Assembly (NCBI GenBank): GCA_037176905.1 | Contig: JBBBWG010027335.1 | Location: forward strand, 1-64,000 | Source: Azolla pinnata | Lineage: Eukaryota; Streptophyta; Polypodiopsida; Salviniales; Salviniaceae | Reading direction: 5' to 3' | DNA: 64,000 nt | Shown: positions 10,960-22,610 of the stretch, piece after piece | Layout of the letters: each line of letters opens with the position of its first letter | Numbering within the stretch: position 1 is the first letter of the stretch | Position numbers and translations under genes: made by a program | Notes under the pieces: generated by a model | What the model saw: only the letters and a program-made list of their open reading frames with translations | What the model was told of the DNA's origin: nothing | The model's database searches: none

Positions 10960-11765
10960 GTATGAATGGATGATGATGGGTGCATATATTGGATATCGTC
11001 GTGTACATTCGTCGGAATCCGAACTAGAGCTTGTTGCTATATACAGACCAGTGTACATGAATGGATGATGCTTGTATATGCATCGGCGTGTATGGAGGGG
11101 AAGATTATCGCGGTGTCAGTGGATGATAGTTGTATGTATTGAAGCGCTTTCATTTGAGTGGATGAGGGTTGTATGTGTCGATCAGTGTGTATTTGATCAA
11201 ACATAAATTTATAATGTAAATGCCAACGCATATACATTTAATATCTCTTTCTGATGTCCCAGAAAGTTTTGGAGCTTTCTAGAAGCCTCTATATGCATCT
11301 CCCCCTTGCATGTAGGACCCTCTTCTTGCATGCAAAAGTCCAAGAACTGTATAAATACAGGGGTTCACCTTGATCCTAATCAAGGTGAACAACACTAGTT
11401 ATGAAATCAATACTCAGGTTCGTCTATCTTCTTCCCAATTATCTCATTTGCTCTAGCCTAGCTCTGTCTACTCTTCTGTATCTGTTCATGACATGTATGG
11501 ATGGATGAATCTGTTTGTATGGATGGGCCTATGCGTGGATGATGGTATATTACATTTGTTGCAATCTGAATCGAGGCTTGTTATACAGACCCATGTACGT
11601 GAATGGATGATGCTCTCATATGGATTGGTGTATCTGGAGTGGAAGATTATCGTAGTACGATATGGACGATAGTTATATGTATTGATCCACTTCATATGAG
11701 TGGACGAGGTTTGTCTGTATCGATCGGTGTATTTGAATGGAAGATGGTGATGCAGGCCAATGCAC
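10960..11765. repeat. Two diverged GGATGATG/GTATGTATTGA-rich copies split by an LTR-like block
   Basis: Blocks at about 10960-11210 and 11500-11765 share TGTACATGAATGGATGATG (TGTACGTGAATGGATGATG), GGAAGATTATCG, GGATGATAGTTGTATGTATTGA and TGTGTCGATC in the same order, offset about 542 bp. Upstream, 10880-10960 is rich in CGTATACG-like alternating purine-pyrimidine words. Confidence 0.7.
11234..11493 (+). mobile_element. LTR-like fragment (plus-strand partner of 3218-3475)
   Basis: It shares the ordered landmarks listed for 3218-3475, here on the plus strand: TATAAATACAGG near 11350, an imperfect inverted repeat GGTTCACCTTGAT/ATCAAGGTGAAC, and a CATGACA end. It sits between the two copies of the 10960-11765 repeat. 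It is an old fragment without internal coding sequence. Confidence 0.5.
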
Positions 11766-12249
11766 TCAAATTAAGAATCGAAGAGTCATTATCTTGATTA
11801 TTTGCACAGAATATCTTGTTAAATACATGGCTTTTTCTTGTTTAAAGCCCTTTGCAATGAGCCGAGATTTGTACTTGGGTTTGTCTAAACTTGACATATG
11901 TCTATGTTTGTAATCTTACTTGTGCGTTAGTGGTTTCTTATCAGTTGTTAATGAAACCATCTTCCACGTGTCATTCGTTTGGATTGAGCCAATCTTGGAT
12001 TCTGTGGGTTTTTGTCATGTTTTGATTTTGATTAGTCTGACGACGTTCCGATATAATAAGGGACAAGTGAAAACAAGCAAGGATGGGCATTAAGAAAGAT
12101 GTTTATAAAAACTTCAATGAAAGTAAAGGTCATGAAACTTCATGTGAATTTTCAAGATAAAATTTATCTTTTTTTGTTTTCTAAGGGTAATAGCAGATGT
12201 GCACGGTTGAAAGGAGTAAAGCGCAAGTGCAAGACTAAAGAAAAAAACA

Positions 12250-14420
12250 TAAGTCAAAGAAAAACTCAGTATTACACTTACGAAGAAGGATACAAGTTCA
12301 AGCTGAGAGGTGATGAAGGTGGAAGCATGGGAAGTAAAAAATAAAACATTAGACTTCGGAAAGAAAAAATGTAAGAAAATCGTAATTTCAAATGATAAAA
12401 ACAAAAAAGACAAACCACTTGGAAAATATGAACCAAATACAAACTCTATTAGTATTGCTTCATTTTCCACACTACCTTAACTTGGCCATCGTATGGTATT
12501 GTCACAATAAATTTACCTCTAGTGTCTCGGCAACCTTATCCCAAAGTGGTTTAAGAGCTAGGCCCCTTATACAAATGTTTGAAGAACCCACAAGTCAAGA
12601 AGTCACGGGTTCATGTTCTTGTAATTACTTGCAGAGACAATTCAATATGTACATCCATTATTGTGAAGCAATGGAATACCACTTATTAGTGAACACAAGT
12701 TAATTTCTTTTATATACTAAGTTCAATCATTTACTATTATAATAGTTGACCCATTCTATTACTTGAATGTCAAAACATTAGTTTAAGTCTCGAATAGACT
12801 AGATGTGGTTTGCAAATAATTTTAGTTAAGTTAAGTGATCAATATGGGATGTTTTAGGCGATTTAAAGTTAGAGGATGAAACGTAGGCACTTGCCAAAGA
12901 CCCAAACAACAAGGGTCAGGGCAGAGAATACATCTGTTAAAGTTATTATAATCATGATGTTGCACGATGCAAGTTCCATAAATTCAAATGGTGAAAGCCA
13001 AATGGTGAAAGTGCAACAACTATACAAGTCCCTACTAGCTGACAACTATACAAGTCCTTATCAATCGAACTTGTGCTTTGGGCTTATATTGTAGAATAGG
13101 CTAAGGTTTATAATTTCAGGAAGGAGAGGTATGAGAGTTGTAAAGGAATCAATTGAACGTTTGTGATAAAAAAAATGTGAGTGTGCTCTATTTAGATAAA
13201 TGGAGTTTATTATAGAACTTTAGTAAGCCACACTCTTACTATATGTAAAATGATCAATGTAAGTATTAACCAAAGACAAGCGAGCAACAAGGACTATACA
13301 AATGGTAAAGAAATACTCATTACTACACTTATGGAAAAGGATGCAAGTTTAAGGGAGGTGATGGAGGTGGAAGCACATGGAAGTAAAAAAACCAATATTA
13401 GATGTCAGAAGGAAAAAATGCAAGAAAGTTGTAGTTTTACATGATAGAAATAAAAAAGACAAACCACTTAGAAAACACGAACCTAATACAAATTCTATTA
13501 GTATTGCTTCATTTTGCAAACTAATTCAACTTGGCCACTAGATGGTACGATCACAATAGATGTGGCCTTAGTGCTTTCGCAACCTTATCCTAAAGTGTTT
13601 TAAGAGCCTAGCCCTTATACGTCAAATGTGTAAAGGACTCACAGGATAAGAAGTAATCACGGGTTTGTATTGTAGTTACTAGTTGTAGTGACAATTTGAT
13701 ATACGTCATACATCATCGTAAGGCAATAGAACACTACTTACAACTAGTTGTGTACTACATAATTTATTTCATACCGGGTTGAGTCATTTACAATTATGGT
13801 TGACCCATTCTGTTACATGAACAATAAAACACTAGTTTATATTTAGCAAAGTAGATGTGGGTTGCAAATAGTTTTAGTTTGCTAAGTGATCAATATGGGT
13901 GTTTTGGGATCCTTTGACCTTGCTCTTTCAAATTTTGGACCTTCCCGTGGAGCTGACAGGAAAAAGCGTCCGCCACTGGAGATACACTAAGCTCGATGTC
14001 TGAAATTGGCCCATGAGAAATGATGTAGATATCATTGGCATCTAGTTAGGTGATTTTAAGTTGGAGGATGAAACACACGCACCTGCCAAACACCTAAACA
14101 ACAAAGGTTGGAGCATAAAACACCATTTTTATAGTAATAATAAATATGATGTTGCACAATGCAAGTTTCATAAAAACTCAAATGGTAAAATCCAACAATT
14201 GTATAAGTCTGTATCAACAAAACTTGTAGTTATACTAGAAGATTATTTCGTAAGGTCTTATATTGTAGAATAGTTTAAGATTTATAATTCGAGGAAGAAT
14301 GAGAGGATGACAACAATAAAGGAATAGAATGAACATGGGTAATAAAAGAATGTGTGTTATATTAGATAAATGAAGTTTATTGTGGAACTTCACTAAGTCA
14401 AACTCTTATTTTCATATAAT
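12250..14420. repeat. Two tandem diverged copies of a ~1.0-1.1-kb noncoding repeat
   Basis: Copy A (about 12250-13240) and copy B (about 13300-14420) share, in order, GGTGGAAGCA.GGAAGTAAAAAA, AAAAAAGACAAACCACTT, ATTCTATTAGTATTGCTTC, GTTTTAGTT, GATGAAAC, AACAACAA, and GATGTTGCAC.ATGCAAGTT. The offset is 1049 bp on the left and about 1190 bp on the right, so one copy has gained or lost about 140 bp. No long conserved frame is seen. A tRNA-like A-box/B-box pair lies in each copy near 12540-12620 and 13590-13670. Confidence 0.75.
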
Positions 14421-17400
14421 AGTTTAATGATGGAACTTGACACGTTAGAATAGAGATAAACAAACCACAAGGTATTCTACTCAAAAGAAAGCTTGACTCT
14501 GCCATTAGTCCAAAAAATTAGAGTTGAACACTTGTAGAGTCATCTGGGGAGGATAAAGACATTGATAGGGTTGATGTAAGACAAATAGACGTAAATGCAA
14601 GCTATTGAGGAGCACTAATATGACTATTAATAAACCTTTAAATAAGTGAGTTCCATTTGTGGGTATATTACACATGATTACACAACATTACATGATGTGT
14701 TTACTCCAATAATTGTACAAGTATGAGATAACCTGTAAATGCATCAATCTAACCTTCAGCATGAATAACAATCATTTGGAGTTTATTACCTTAAACAACA
14801 TTCTTGGGAAGTGGGTGGAGCCACTCTAGGCTCTACCCCCCACTCCACAACAATCTATAAAGAGAAAGTAGGAGGAAGAAGAAGAAAAATAAATCTAACC
14901 TGCCCAAAACAAAAACAACTTTAATCTTATGGAACATAAGATCTTTCCATCTTCTTTGGGTGTTCTTGATAACAATGGCATTTCCAAATCTTGTCACGTT
15001 AGAAACTAATGTTACATCCTAAGGTTCCCAATACTTAAGACATCACAACCAAAGCAAAACAAGTGGACAAAAGAATATATGTCCTCATTAGGAACATCAG
15101 TCTGGGCTGGTTTTATTACTGTAACCCTCATGCTCTTCAAATGTCAAGCAGACTTAAAAGATGAGATACGGATTTAAATTTACACATTCAACAAAGATAC
15201 CATTGATTGATTAATAAAATCTCACAATTTAACACAGATAAATGAGTTCATCATACCACAATGCTGAAGGCATCTAATCTCCACCAAACTTGAGGATAGA
15301 GCTTCCTGATATCAAACCGCTCTCTCCTTTGTTGCTTGAGCTTCATAGGGTGCTTTCTCTTAAGAAAATACATGACACAAACTCAACTGAGCGAAGGTTT
15401 ACACACCTAATTTAATAAAGGAAGACAAGGATACGTGGACCGACATTTGTCTTTATTTTTCTCCACACGCCTTGGCTACCTGATTCACGAATGTTTATGT
15501 TATGACACTAGTTTTAGTAATTCCTCTAGAACAATAGGCATTTGAATTGAAAGAAAATAACAAATTTTACTTTAGTGGCTCTCCTAACATCAAAGTGCTC
15601 CTCTTTGTAGATTCTTTTGAATTCTGTCCTATACAAGATTAACAACCTCAATTCAATTAGGTAGAACACATGTAAATGAAGAACGGAGTCAATGCCCTCT
15701 TTACCTTGACCGCTACTGTCGTTTTATCTATTACCATCTTTTTCATGGAGTGCATCCACCTCAATAGATGAGACTGTTATCCCTATATGAATACAGGAAA
15801 ACGAAAACCAATAATATGAGTACACTAGATGTGTCGCAAACAAATAGTTGTGAAGTTGAAAATTTTCCGGGCAAGTTGTATAACAGAGGAGGATTATCTT
15901 ACTCCTTCAAGTAAATGACTATGTCCTTGGTGAGTTTCGGTATGGATACTGTGAGCATTGTCTAGAAATGATATCTAGTCGGATAGGTGATGAGTTCTCG
16001 GTCCATCATCTCGTTGAGCCGATTCTCGATGATTCTCAAATAAGTCAGTCCTTGATCCTCGGCCCCTCGATCCTCAATGCTTTAGCCACACATATTGAGT
16101 TTGTCTTCCGACAAGAATACCTTGATCAACCAAATGAAATAAAGTTGTTTGGTAAGGCTTGAAGCTTTGCAACTAGCACCTTCATATTGGTATGTTAGAG
16201 GAAGGAAAATTTCTCTTTGAAGGAAATGTTTACAAGACCAACTAAGTGAATTGATTCACCTAGATCCCAAGGTTGATCTAGCGAGCAGTTCACCATCGAG
16301 AAGTCCAGACGTTTCCAGGCAGGTTGGACATCCTCCACCCGAGGATTAGCTTGCCAACCAACTCCCATCAAAAGCAACCACTTTGATTTTATCGATATCA
16401 TGAAGTCAATCACCTCATGTAAAGAAAATATGATAGATATCAAGATTTAAACCTTGCACTACTATGTAAAGAGTAGACTATTTTAACCAAAGAAGCTCAA
16501 CTTTGTTGCTGAATGTTTATTCCAAGATTATTATGATAATGGTAAGACTTACATGTATACGACGCATGGAATACATGTAGGGGGCTTCATAGTGTATATA
16601 CGGGGACTCAAGGGAAAGATAAATGGGAGAAAAAAGAAGAGGGGATAAGCTTGTATAGGTTTTGGTGGAGAGAAGTGAATTTTGAAGGTTAAAAGAGGTT
16701 TACTCAAATTTGATCTTGTATCCTTGTCTTTCAAGAAGATATTTCTTAACTAATATTCTAGTGTTCTTTTAAAGGTATTAATCTTTATGTTTTATGCTTT
16801 TAATTCCTAAGCAACTCTCCAAAGGCTTAGGGTCTCCGTCTCAGTTGTAAAACATGCGCTTTGCAATACCAGGTAAAGTCTCAACTAGTTCAAAATGGCT
16901 CAAGCGTCGATTTCCTTAAACAGATCAAGTTTAAACGGTTTGGCTTGAGACCTCCTTACAGATAAAGCCAAGTCAAGCCATTGTTGATGCCTAAAGCATG
17001 TTGTGCTCCATCAGCCAAGGCTCTCAAGGCTTACTGCTACTTCTGTCGTTGACCTTGCTATTGGTCCACTTGTAGCTCAACACAAACATCCACTTGCTAT
17101 TGGTGCATGGACTAGAGACAAACAGGTGTGGATAAACCACTTGACACAATTGCGCAATTGGTGGGAAACATAAATGCTCTTTTCTGTTTCGAAAATATTT
17201 CCAAAGAAAATATACATCCCCCTTTGGTTTGCAATGGGAAGGTGTTGCATACAAACTAGAATCCTAGCCATTCACTATTGTGATTGAACATGAGTGGATG
17301 TTGAGCATGGCTAGCAAACTATCACCTAAAAGTGCTTGTGCAATAGATTTTCAACATTCAAGTCAAACCAATTTGGTCTGCCATGTTGGCGCTAGGATGT

Positions 17401-18540
17401 CATGATGGTACATGTTATGTAGCAGTGAGACTAGCTCTTTAAAATGATGCTCACAATCGTCTTTAAGATAATGTCTAGTGCAAGACCAAATGCAGCTGAT
17501 GATTATGCTCATCATATCAAAACATTAATTCAAAAATCTGGACTTCAAGGAGAAAAATAGTTTACTGCAACAAGTCATGGACTAAATTCAGGGCTATATG
17601 ATCCATGATGGGAACCATTCTCAGTTCAACAAGATTATTCCTACATTGGAATGTGGACAAAAACAACATGATTGAAAGACATTCGCAATATAAATTATGT
17701 AGCTCTACACAGTATGATTAACCACTCTATTACATGTTTATTGCATGTAGATTGACTAGTGAACCTTCGACAAGGACATGCATGGGAGGCACTGTGCAGA
17801 CGATGCAAACACTCGATGTATATGCTTGACCTTGTTGAGTCATTACACATTTCTATAACATGTGTCAATGGTATCGGTGAAATTCCTTCGATCTCAGATG
17901 GCATTGAAAATTATGCAAATCCAGAAACAAATGATGTTTTGTGGCTGAAAAGCAATGCGGCAAAGAACGATTTAGATGCGTTTGCAAATATGGAATGAAT
18001 AGTTCAAGTGATAAAAATCAAACATATTCGTGTGAAAATGGATGACTTTATAAACAAACTTGCAAACTTGTTTTGTACCACATCTGATTGATATGCCTAA
18101 GTTGGGGAAGTATTAAGTCACAACAATCACATGTTACCTTAAATCGACTGAGCAGCCATGTCACAATCACTTCCATGGATGAATCTATTATGGGATCAGC
18201 TTGCAAAGGAGATATGCAAAGAGGTGAATGGGCGATCTAGAAACAGAACTTGTTTCCCAAAGAATATCAATGTTAAGTGCTGCCATTGTGATTGCAACAC
18301 TAGTATAATTTGTAAAACACTTCTCCCCTTAAGTAATTTGTGTGGTGACATTAATCTGCAAACCAGAATTTTTGAAGGGGGAAGAAGGTGAGATGTGAGA
18401 TCAGTAATGGATACCATGATTGTTACCATTATAGATGTAGTTTTCATGGATCATGGATCATATGGGCATGTTGATGGGATGATGCATCATCCTGCATCAG
18501 GCAACCATGATCCCATGTACAAAAGCAAGATTTCAGAAGC
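14421..18540. other. Intergenic DNA, no supported gene
   Basis: Only short frames. Those at 15968-16162 (+), 17024-17271 (-) and 17759-17998 (+) look more codon-like than background but match nothing I recognise. They are probably decayed mobile-element or pseudogene pieces. Confidence 0.45.
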
Positions 18541-18548
18541 TCAATCTA

Positions 18549-18583
18549 TATAGATAGATAGATTAGATAGATAGATAGATATG
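18549..18583. repeat. GATA microsatellite
   Basis: About eight near-perfect TAGA/GATA units in a row. Confidence 0.9.
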
Positions 18584-19600
18584 GTGCATCAAAACACAAC
18601 ATGGTTTCATATCTTTCTTGTTGATCATATATCCTCATTCTCTTTCTTCATTTCTTTTCAAATGTCCAATGCAAAAAAAAACTTCCCCTGATCAGCATAT
18701 ATGATTGGAGAGAACACTATACAAAGCTGAACCGAAAGAAACATATACATGAACATAGTTTGACATCTTACCTTTTACAAAAAAGTATCGGAGGAAGAGA
18801 TCCGATAAGCTGACAAGATTCCATTTGCTTTGCTTTTAGCAGGTCACCATGTTCGATGCGACCAAAAGCTCGAACAGAGAAATCTAATCCCACATTGCTT
18901 GATTTGGAGATGGCGGTAGGTGCAGCAGTGAAAGCTCATCATCTTCATGCGGCTTCTGTCTCATGGTTAAACAGTGTTTCAACCCAATCTATACATCACA
19001 GAATCAAGCATCCCTGCTCCCGAAACATGCTGGTTTTCAGCCATGGCAAAATCTGATTCACTGTTTTTTTTTTTTGCACACATTTTGAGCAATTCTCATG
19101 CAAAAAAGAACAGAAGAGGACTGAGAAACAACAATCAAGAAGCATTGATCAGCAGCATGTATATGTTTGCATCAAAAGGCCTCAAATCTGTGTTCGGAAT
19201 CAATGGAAACCTGCAAAATATGGTCCGTGGTGTTATTACGACATCCTCCATGTTCTCAGGAAAAGAAGAAAGGCTTCCAGTTATACGATCATAACAGCTG
19301 AGGAAAGAAAACCATCTCTCTGCCGCGAATCCACAAACACAACCCTCAACCCTAAGATTGCAAGCAAGTATAACAAACCAAGCCTTCTCTTTGTTTTGAA
19401 TCATACTACCAACAATCCAACCACCATTCTCATGATCCAGTGCTGTCCAGCTCTAGATACCTTTTAATCCTCAAACATGTCACAGTTCAAAAAGAATCAT
19501 ATGTCTCTTACTCGCACGGGTAATCAGTGCGTCCATCTCAAACTATACTGCCAACATGCAATCAAAAGAAGAAAGAACTTGATGCCCAGATTTACCAATA
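18584..19600. other. Intergenic DNA, no supported gene
   Basis: Short frames only (18856-19056, 18974-19294, 19135-19404), with no recognisable motif. A poly-T run lies at 19063-19074. Confidence 0.45.
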
Positions 19601-20326
19601 GCTTCTAATTCTTGATTGCCTGCATCAGCACACCAAGGCTCTGATCAAAATTTTAGGCCCGCAGATTTTAGCATGACAGTTTCCGTTCCTAATCACCCAC
19701 ATCACTACACTCAGGCTTTGATCCAAGCAAAATCTTCAATTTCACCATAAACATAGGATAATGCTTGGTACAACCATCGGTGCAGCTTCTAATTCTTGAT
19801 TGCCCACATCGGCACGCCAATGCTCTGATCAAAATTTTAGGCCCGCAGATTTTAGTGTAGCAGCTTCTGTTCCTAATCACCCACATCATTATGCTCAGGA
19901 TTTGATCCAAGCAAAAGCATCAATTTCACCCTAAACATAGGATAATGCTTGGCACTACCATAGGTGCAGATTCTAATTCTGGATTGCCCGCATCAGTATG
20001 CCAAGGCTTTTGAACAAACTTTAAGGTCCACAGATTTTAGCATGACAGCTTCTGTTCCTTATCATTAGGCTCAGGCTTTGATCCAAGAAAAAGTATCGAT
20101 TTCACCATAAACATAAGATAATGCTTGGCACTGCCATCGGTGCAGCTTCTGATTCTTGATTGCTCTCATCACTATGCCAAGGCTTTGATCAAAATCCATA
20201 GATTTTAGCACAACAGCTTCTGTTCCTGATCACCCACATCATTATGCTCAGGCTTTGATCCGAGCAAAAGCACTAATTTCGCCATAAACATAAGACGATG
20301 CTTGGTATTACCATAGGTGCGACTAA
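19601..20326. repeat. Four tandem copies of a ~180-bp unit
   Basis: Units begin GCTTCTAATTCTTGATTGC or a variant at 19601, 19785, 19969 and 20145 (periods 184, 184 and 176 bp). Each contains GCTCTGATCAAAATTTTAGG, CAGATTTTAGCATGACAG, CTCAGGCTTTGATCCAAGC and CATAGGATAATGCTTGG. Copies differ by scattered substitutions. The array lies 0.5 kb beyond the 3' end of the gene at 20883-21317. Confidence 0.9.
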
Positions 20327-20882
20327 AATGGAGAGATCCAACAAGCACAACATCTATATGTGTACATATATAGATGTGTCCAACATAAAGAAAGCTTTAC
20401 TGGGTTAGAGATCTCATCAGGGACACATGGTGAAAGGAAGCCTTCAGAAACAACAAAAACAGAGGACCTTAAATTTGTTTCTTGAAGCCTATTATTATTA
20501 CATGCTCAGTTTCAATAACCAAAAGAAGAAGAAGAAGAAGAAAGAGGAGACAGGGATCTTATCTGGGCAAAGTAAGATCGCCGAGGTACATGCTCCTTCT
20601 GTACAAAAAGCTGCAGAAATTGCTACATCTGCTAAGATTGGTATGGGTTCGAATCCCAACAAAAAAACCGGTCCAACACAACAATACAATGTTTTAATCC
20701 TACATCTTTTTATTTTTCCATCTTCTATTCGATTCAGCTTCAAGATTGTTGCTAGAAATCTATCATCATCGGCATCATCTATCGGCATCATCATCAGGGG
20801 AGCAAGCTTTCACCCCCACATGATCAGATTGGATCAGATCGAACAGGTGAAGATGGTGGGGTTCGAATCCACTACCTCTTTC

Positions 20883-21317
20883 CTACCTCCTGATCTTGGT
20901 GATGGCTTTCTTGAGCCATTTCACGACTCGGGAGCTCGATTTAGGACGAGATGGAGTATCCGGAACAGGAGCAGCAGCCGAAGAAGAAGATGATGGTGGG
21001 GCGGGTGGAATATTCTGCACTGTATCAGAAGATGCTGCCATGGCGCTCGCGCTGGCGCTCCCCACACTCTTGCTTCTGCTCATCATCATCATCGCCGATG
21101 CCTCTGATACACGGGGCCCTGAGCTTCTCAGCAATCCTCCATCTCCATTTGCGTCGATGCTCTTCTCGGCTGTGCTCAGACCCACAACCGCGTTGCTGTT
21201 GTTCTTGTGCCTGTTCAGTATCAAGGTTCCATCCTCGGCTACGATCATGTTATCCGCCCATATCAGACCAGAGGATCCTTGCCTCCTGTACGAGAGCCCT
21301 TTCTTCAGCATCGCCAT
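20883..21317 (-). CDS. Small MAPK-substrate-like protein (At1g80180/MASS-like, DUF4666-type)
   Basis: A 144-residue single-exon frame. Residues 5-20 read KKGLSYRRQGSSGLIW, which matches the N-terminal FRRQGSSGxxWxD signature I recall for the plant family containing At1g80180 and At1g15400 (MAPK substrates in the stomatal lineage). The middle is serine- and alanine-rich with a possible MAPK site in PDTPSRP. The C terminus is basic and amphipathic (VVKWLKKAITKIRR), unlike the paralogues I remember, so this may be a related subfamily. The start at 21317 is the only ATG that includes the conserved motif. Four telo-box motifs lie upstream. The family is proposed to act as phosphorylation targets in signalling; the role here is inferred. 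Confidence 0.65.
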   Translation of the reverse strand: MAMLKKGLSYRRQGSSGLIWADNMIVAEDGTLILNRHKNNSNAVVGLSTAEKSIDANGDGGLLRSSGPRVSEASAMMMMSRSKSVGSASASAMAASSDTVQNIPPAPPSSSSSAAAPVPDTPSRPKSSSRVVKWLKKAITKIRR

Positions 21318-21349
21318 GTCCTGAGGAAATCAGAAAAACAGGAACCAAA

Positions 21350-21680
21350 AAACCCTAGGCTCTAGCTTTTGCTCTCCCTTGTCGCTTCTGCTCCTTCCTT
21401 TCTTCTGTTGCGTGGAAGCGGAGGGGAGAGGGAGCGGAAACCCTAATTCAGAAGCCCCTGGTCTGGCTTCACAGAGCCCTTGCCTGATCCGAAGAGACCA
21501 AGATCGGCCGCACTGAATCAACAATCGGATCTTTCGTTCTCTCCACCGCGCAGGAGAAAACCCAGATTCAGAAGAAAGAAACAGACGGAGAATCGGGGAA
21601 GAAGGAGGGGATTGAAGACGAGGGAAACCCTAATTTCTCAGAGGAAAACAAGAGAGGAGAGGCAGGGGGGGAAACCCTAA
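21350..21680. promoter_or_regulatory. Four telo-box (AAACCCTA) motifs upstream of the MAPK-substrate-like gene
   Basis: AAACCCTA occurs at 21350, 21438, 21625 and 21672 on the plus strand, all within 360 bp of the ATG. Telo-boxes are known plant promoter/leader elements, enriched in genes active in dividing cells. Their exact position relative to the transcription start is unknown. Confidence 0.6.
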
Positions 21681-21769
21681 ATGCGCTCAGAAGCTAAATC
21701 CACGGCCTTGCAAATTCCTCCTGCAAAATCCTGAAGACGAAGATGAATGTGGTGAGTATCTATATGTGT

Positions 21770-22610
21770 ACAATGCACATACATACATACATACATGCAT
21801 ACATACATACATGCATACATACACACATGCATACATACATACATGCATGCATAGTGCATGGCATCCATGCACACTCCGCATACGGTATAGGCATGGCACA
21901 ATCCAAATGTCCATGCATGCATCGGCACCGTCCACATGCATGCCACTCATGCCATTCCACATACGCGGTCGATCGACATAGCATGCATGCATGGATGAGG
22001 ACCCATGGCGTATCATCCATCCCGCATGCATGCATAGCTGAGGATGTATGTGACGCGGATGGTCCATCCACATTGCATGCTACGCCTTATCATCATTCCA
22101 CATACATGGTGGGCAACGCATGCATGGAGTCACGACGCTATGGTGGATCCACATGCATGCTTATTACTTATCATTCCACATGTATGTATGTATGTGTGTG
22201 TGCATGTATGTGTGCGTGTGTGTATGCATGTATGCATGCATGTATGTATGTGTGCGTGTGTATGTATGTATGTATGTATGTATGTATGTATGTGTGCATG
22301 CATGTATGTATGTACGCATGTATGTATGTGTGTATGTATGCATGTATATATGTGTGCGTATGTATGTATGTATGTATGTATGCATGTATATATGTATGTA
22401 TGTGTGTATGTGTGCATGTATGTATGTATGTGTATGCATGTGCATGTATGTATGTGTGTATGTATGTATCCACTACATCTACATGCATGTCTACACTTAT
22501 CATTCCATATACATGCATGTACAGACAATGCTGGATCCAATGTATGGCATAGTTGTGCACCATCCACATTGCATGCTACAACTTATCATCATTCCACATA
22601 CATGGTAGAC
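21770..22610. repeat. CATA/TATG microsatellite complex with a repeated CCATCCACATGCATGC module
   Basis: A CATACATGCATACATA array (about 21775-21855) and a much longer TATG/TGTA array (about 22183-22470) lie in opposite orientation, with many ATGCATGCAT palindromes between them. A module of the type CCATCCACATTGCATGCTAC...CTTATCATCATTCCACATACATGG appears at about 22064, 22148, 22474 and 22560. The copies at 22064 and 22560 are nearly the same over about 75 bp (offset 496). Long frames across it are artefacts of the 4-bp unit lacking stops in several frames. Confidence 0.9.

Noticed and set aside
17024-17271. Possible retrotransposon protein fragment on the minus strand
   Set aside because: A weak codon-like look only; no motif could be tied to a named family.
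20640-20880. Two tRNA T-arm-like words (GGGTTCGAATCCC near 20645, GGGGTTCGAATCCAC near 20860)
   Set aside because: No acceptor, D or anticodon arms could be paired around them, so no tRNA gene is claimed.
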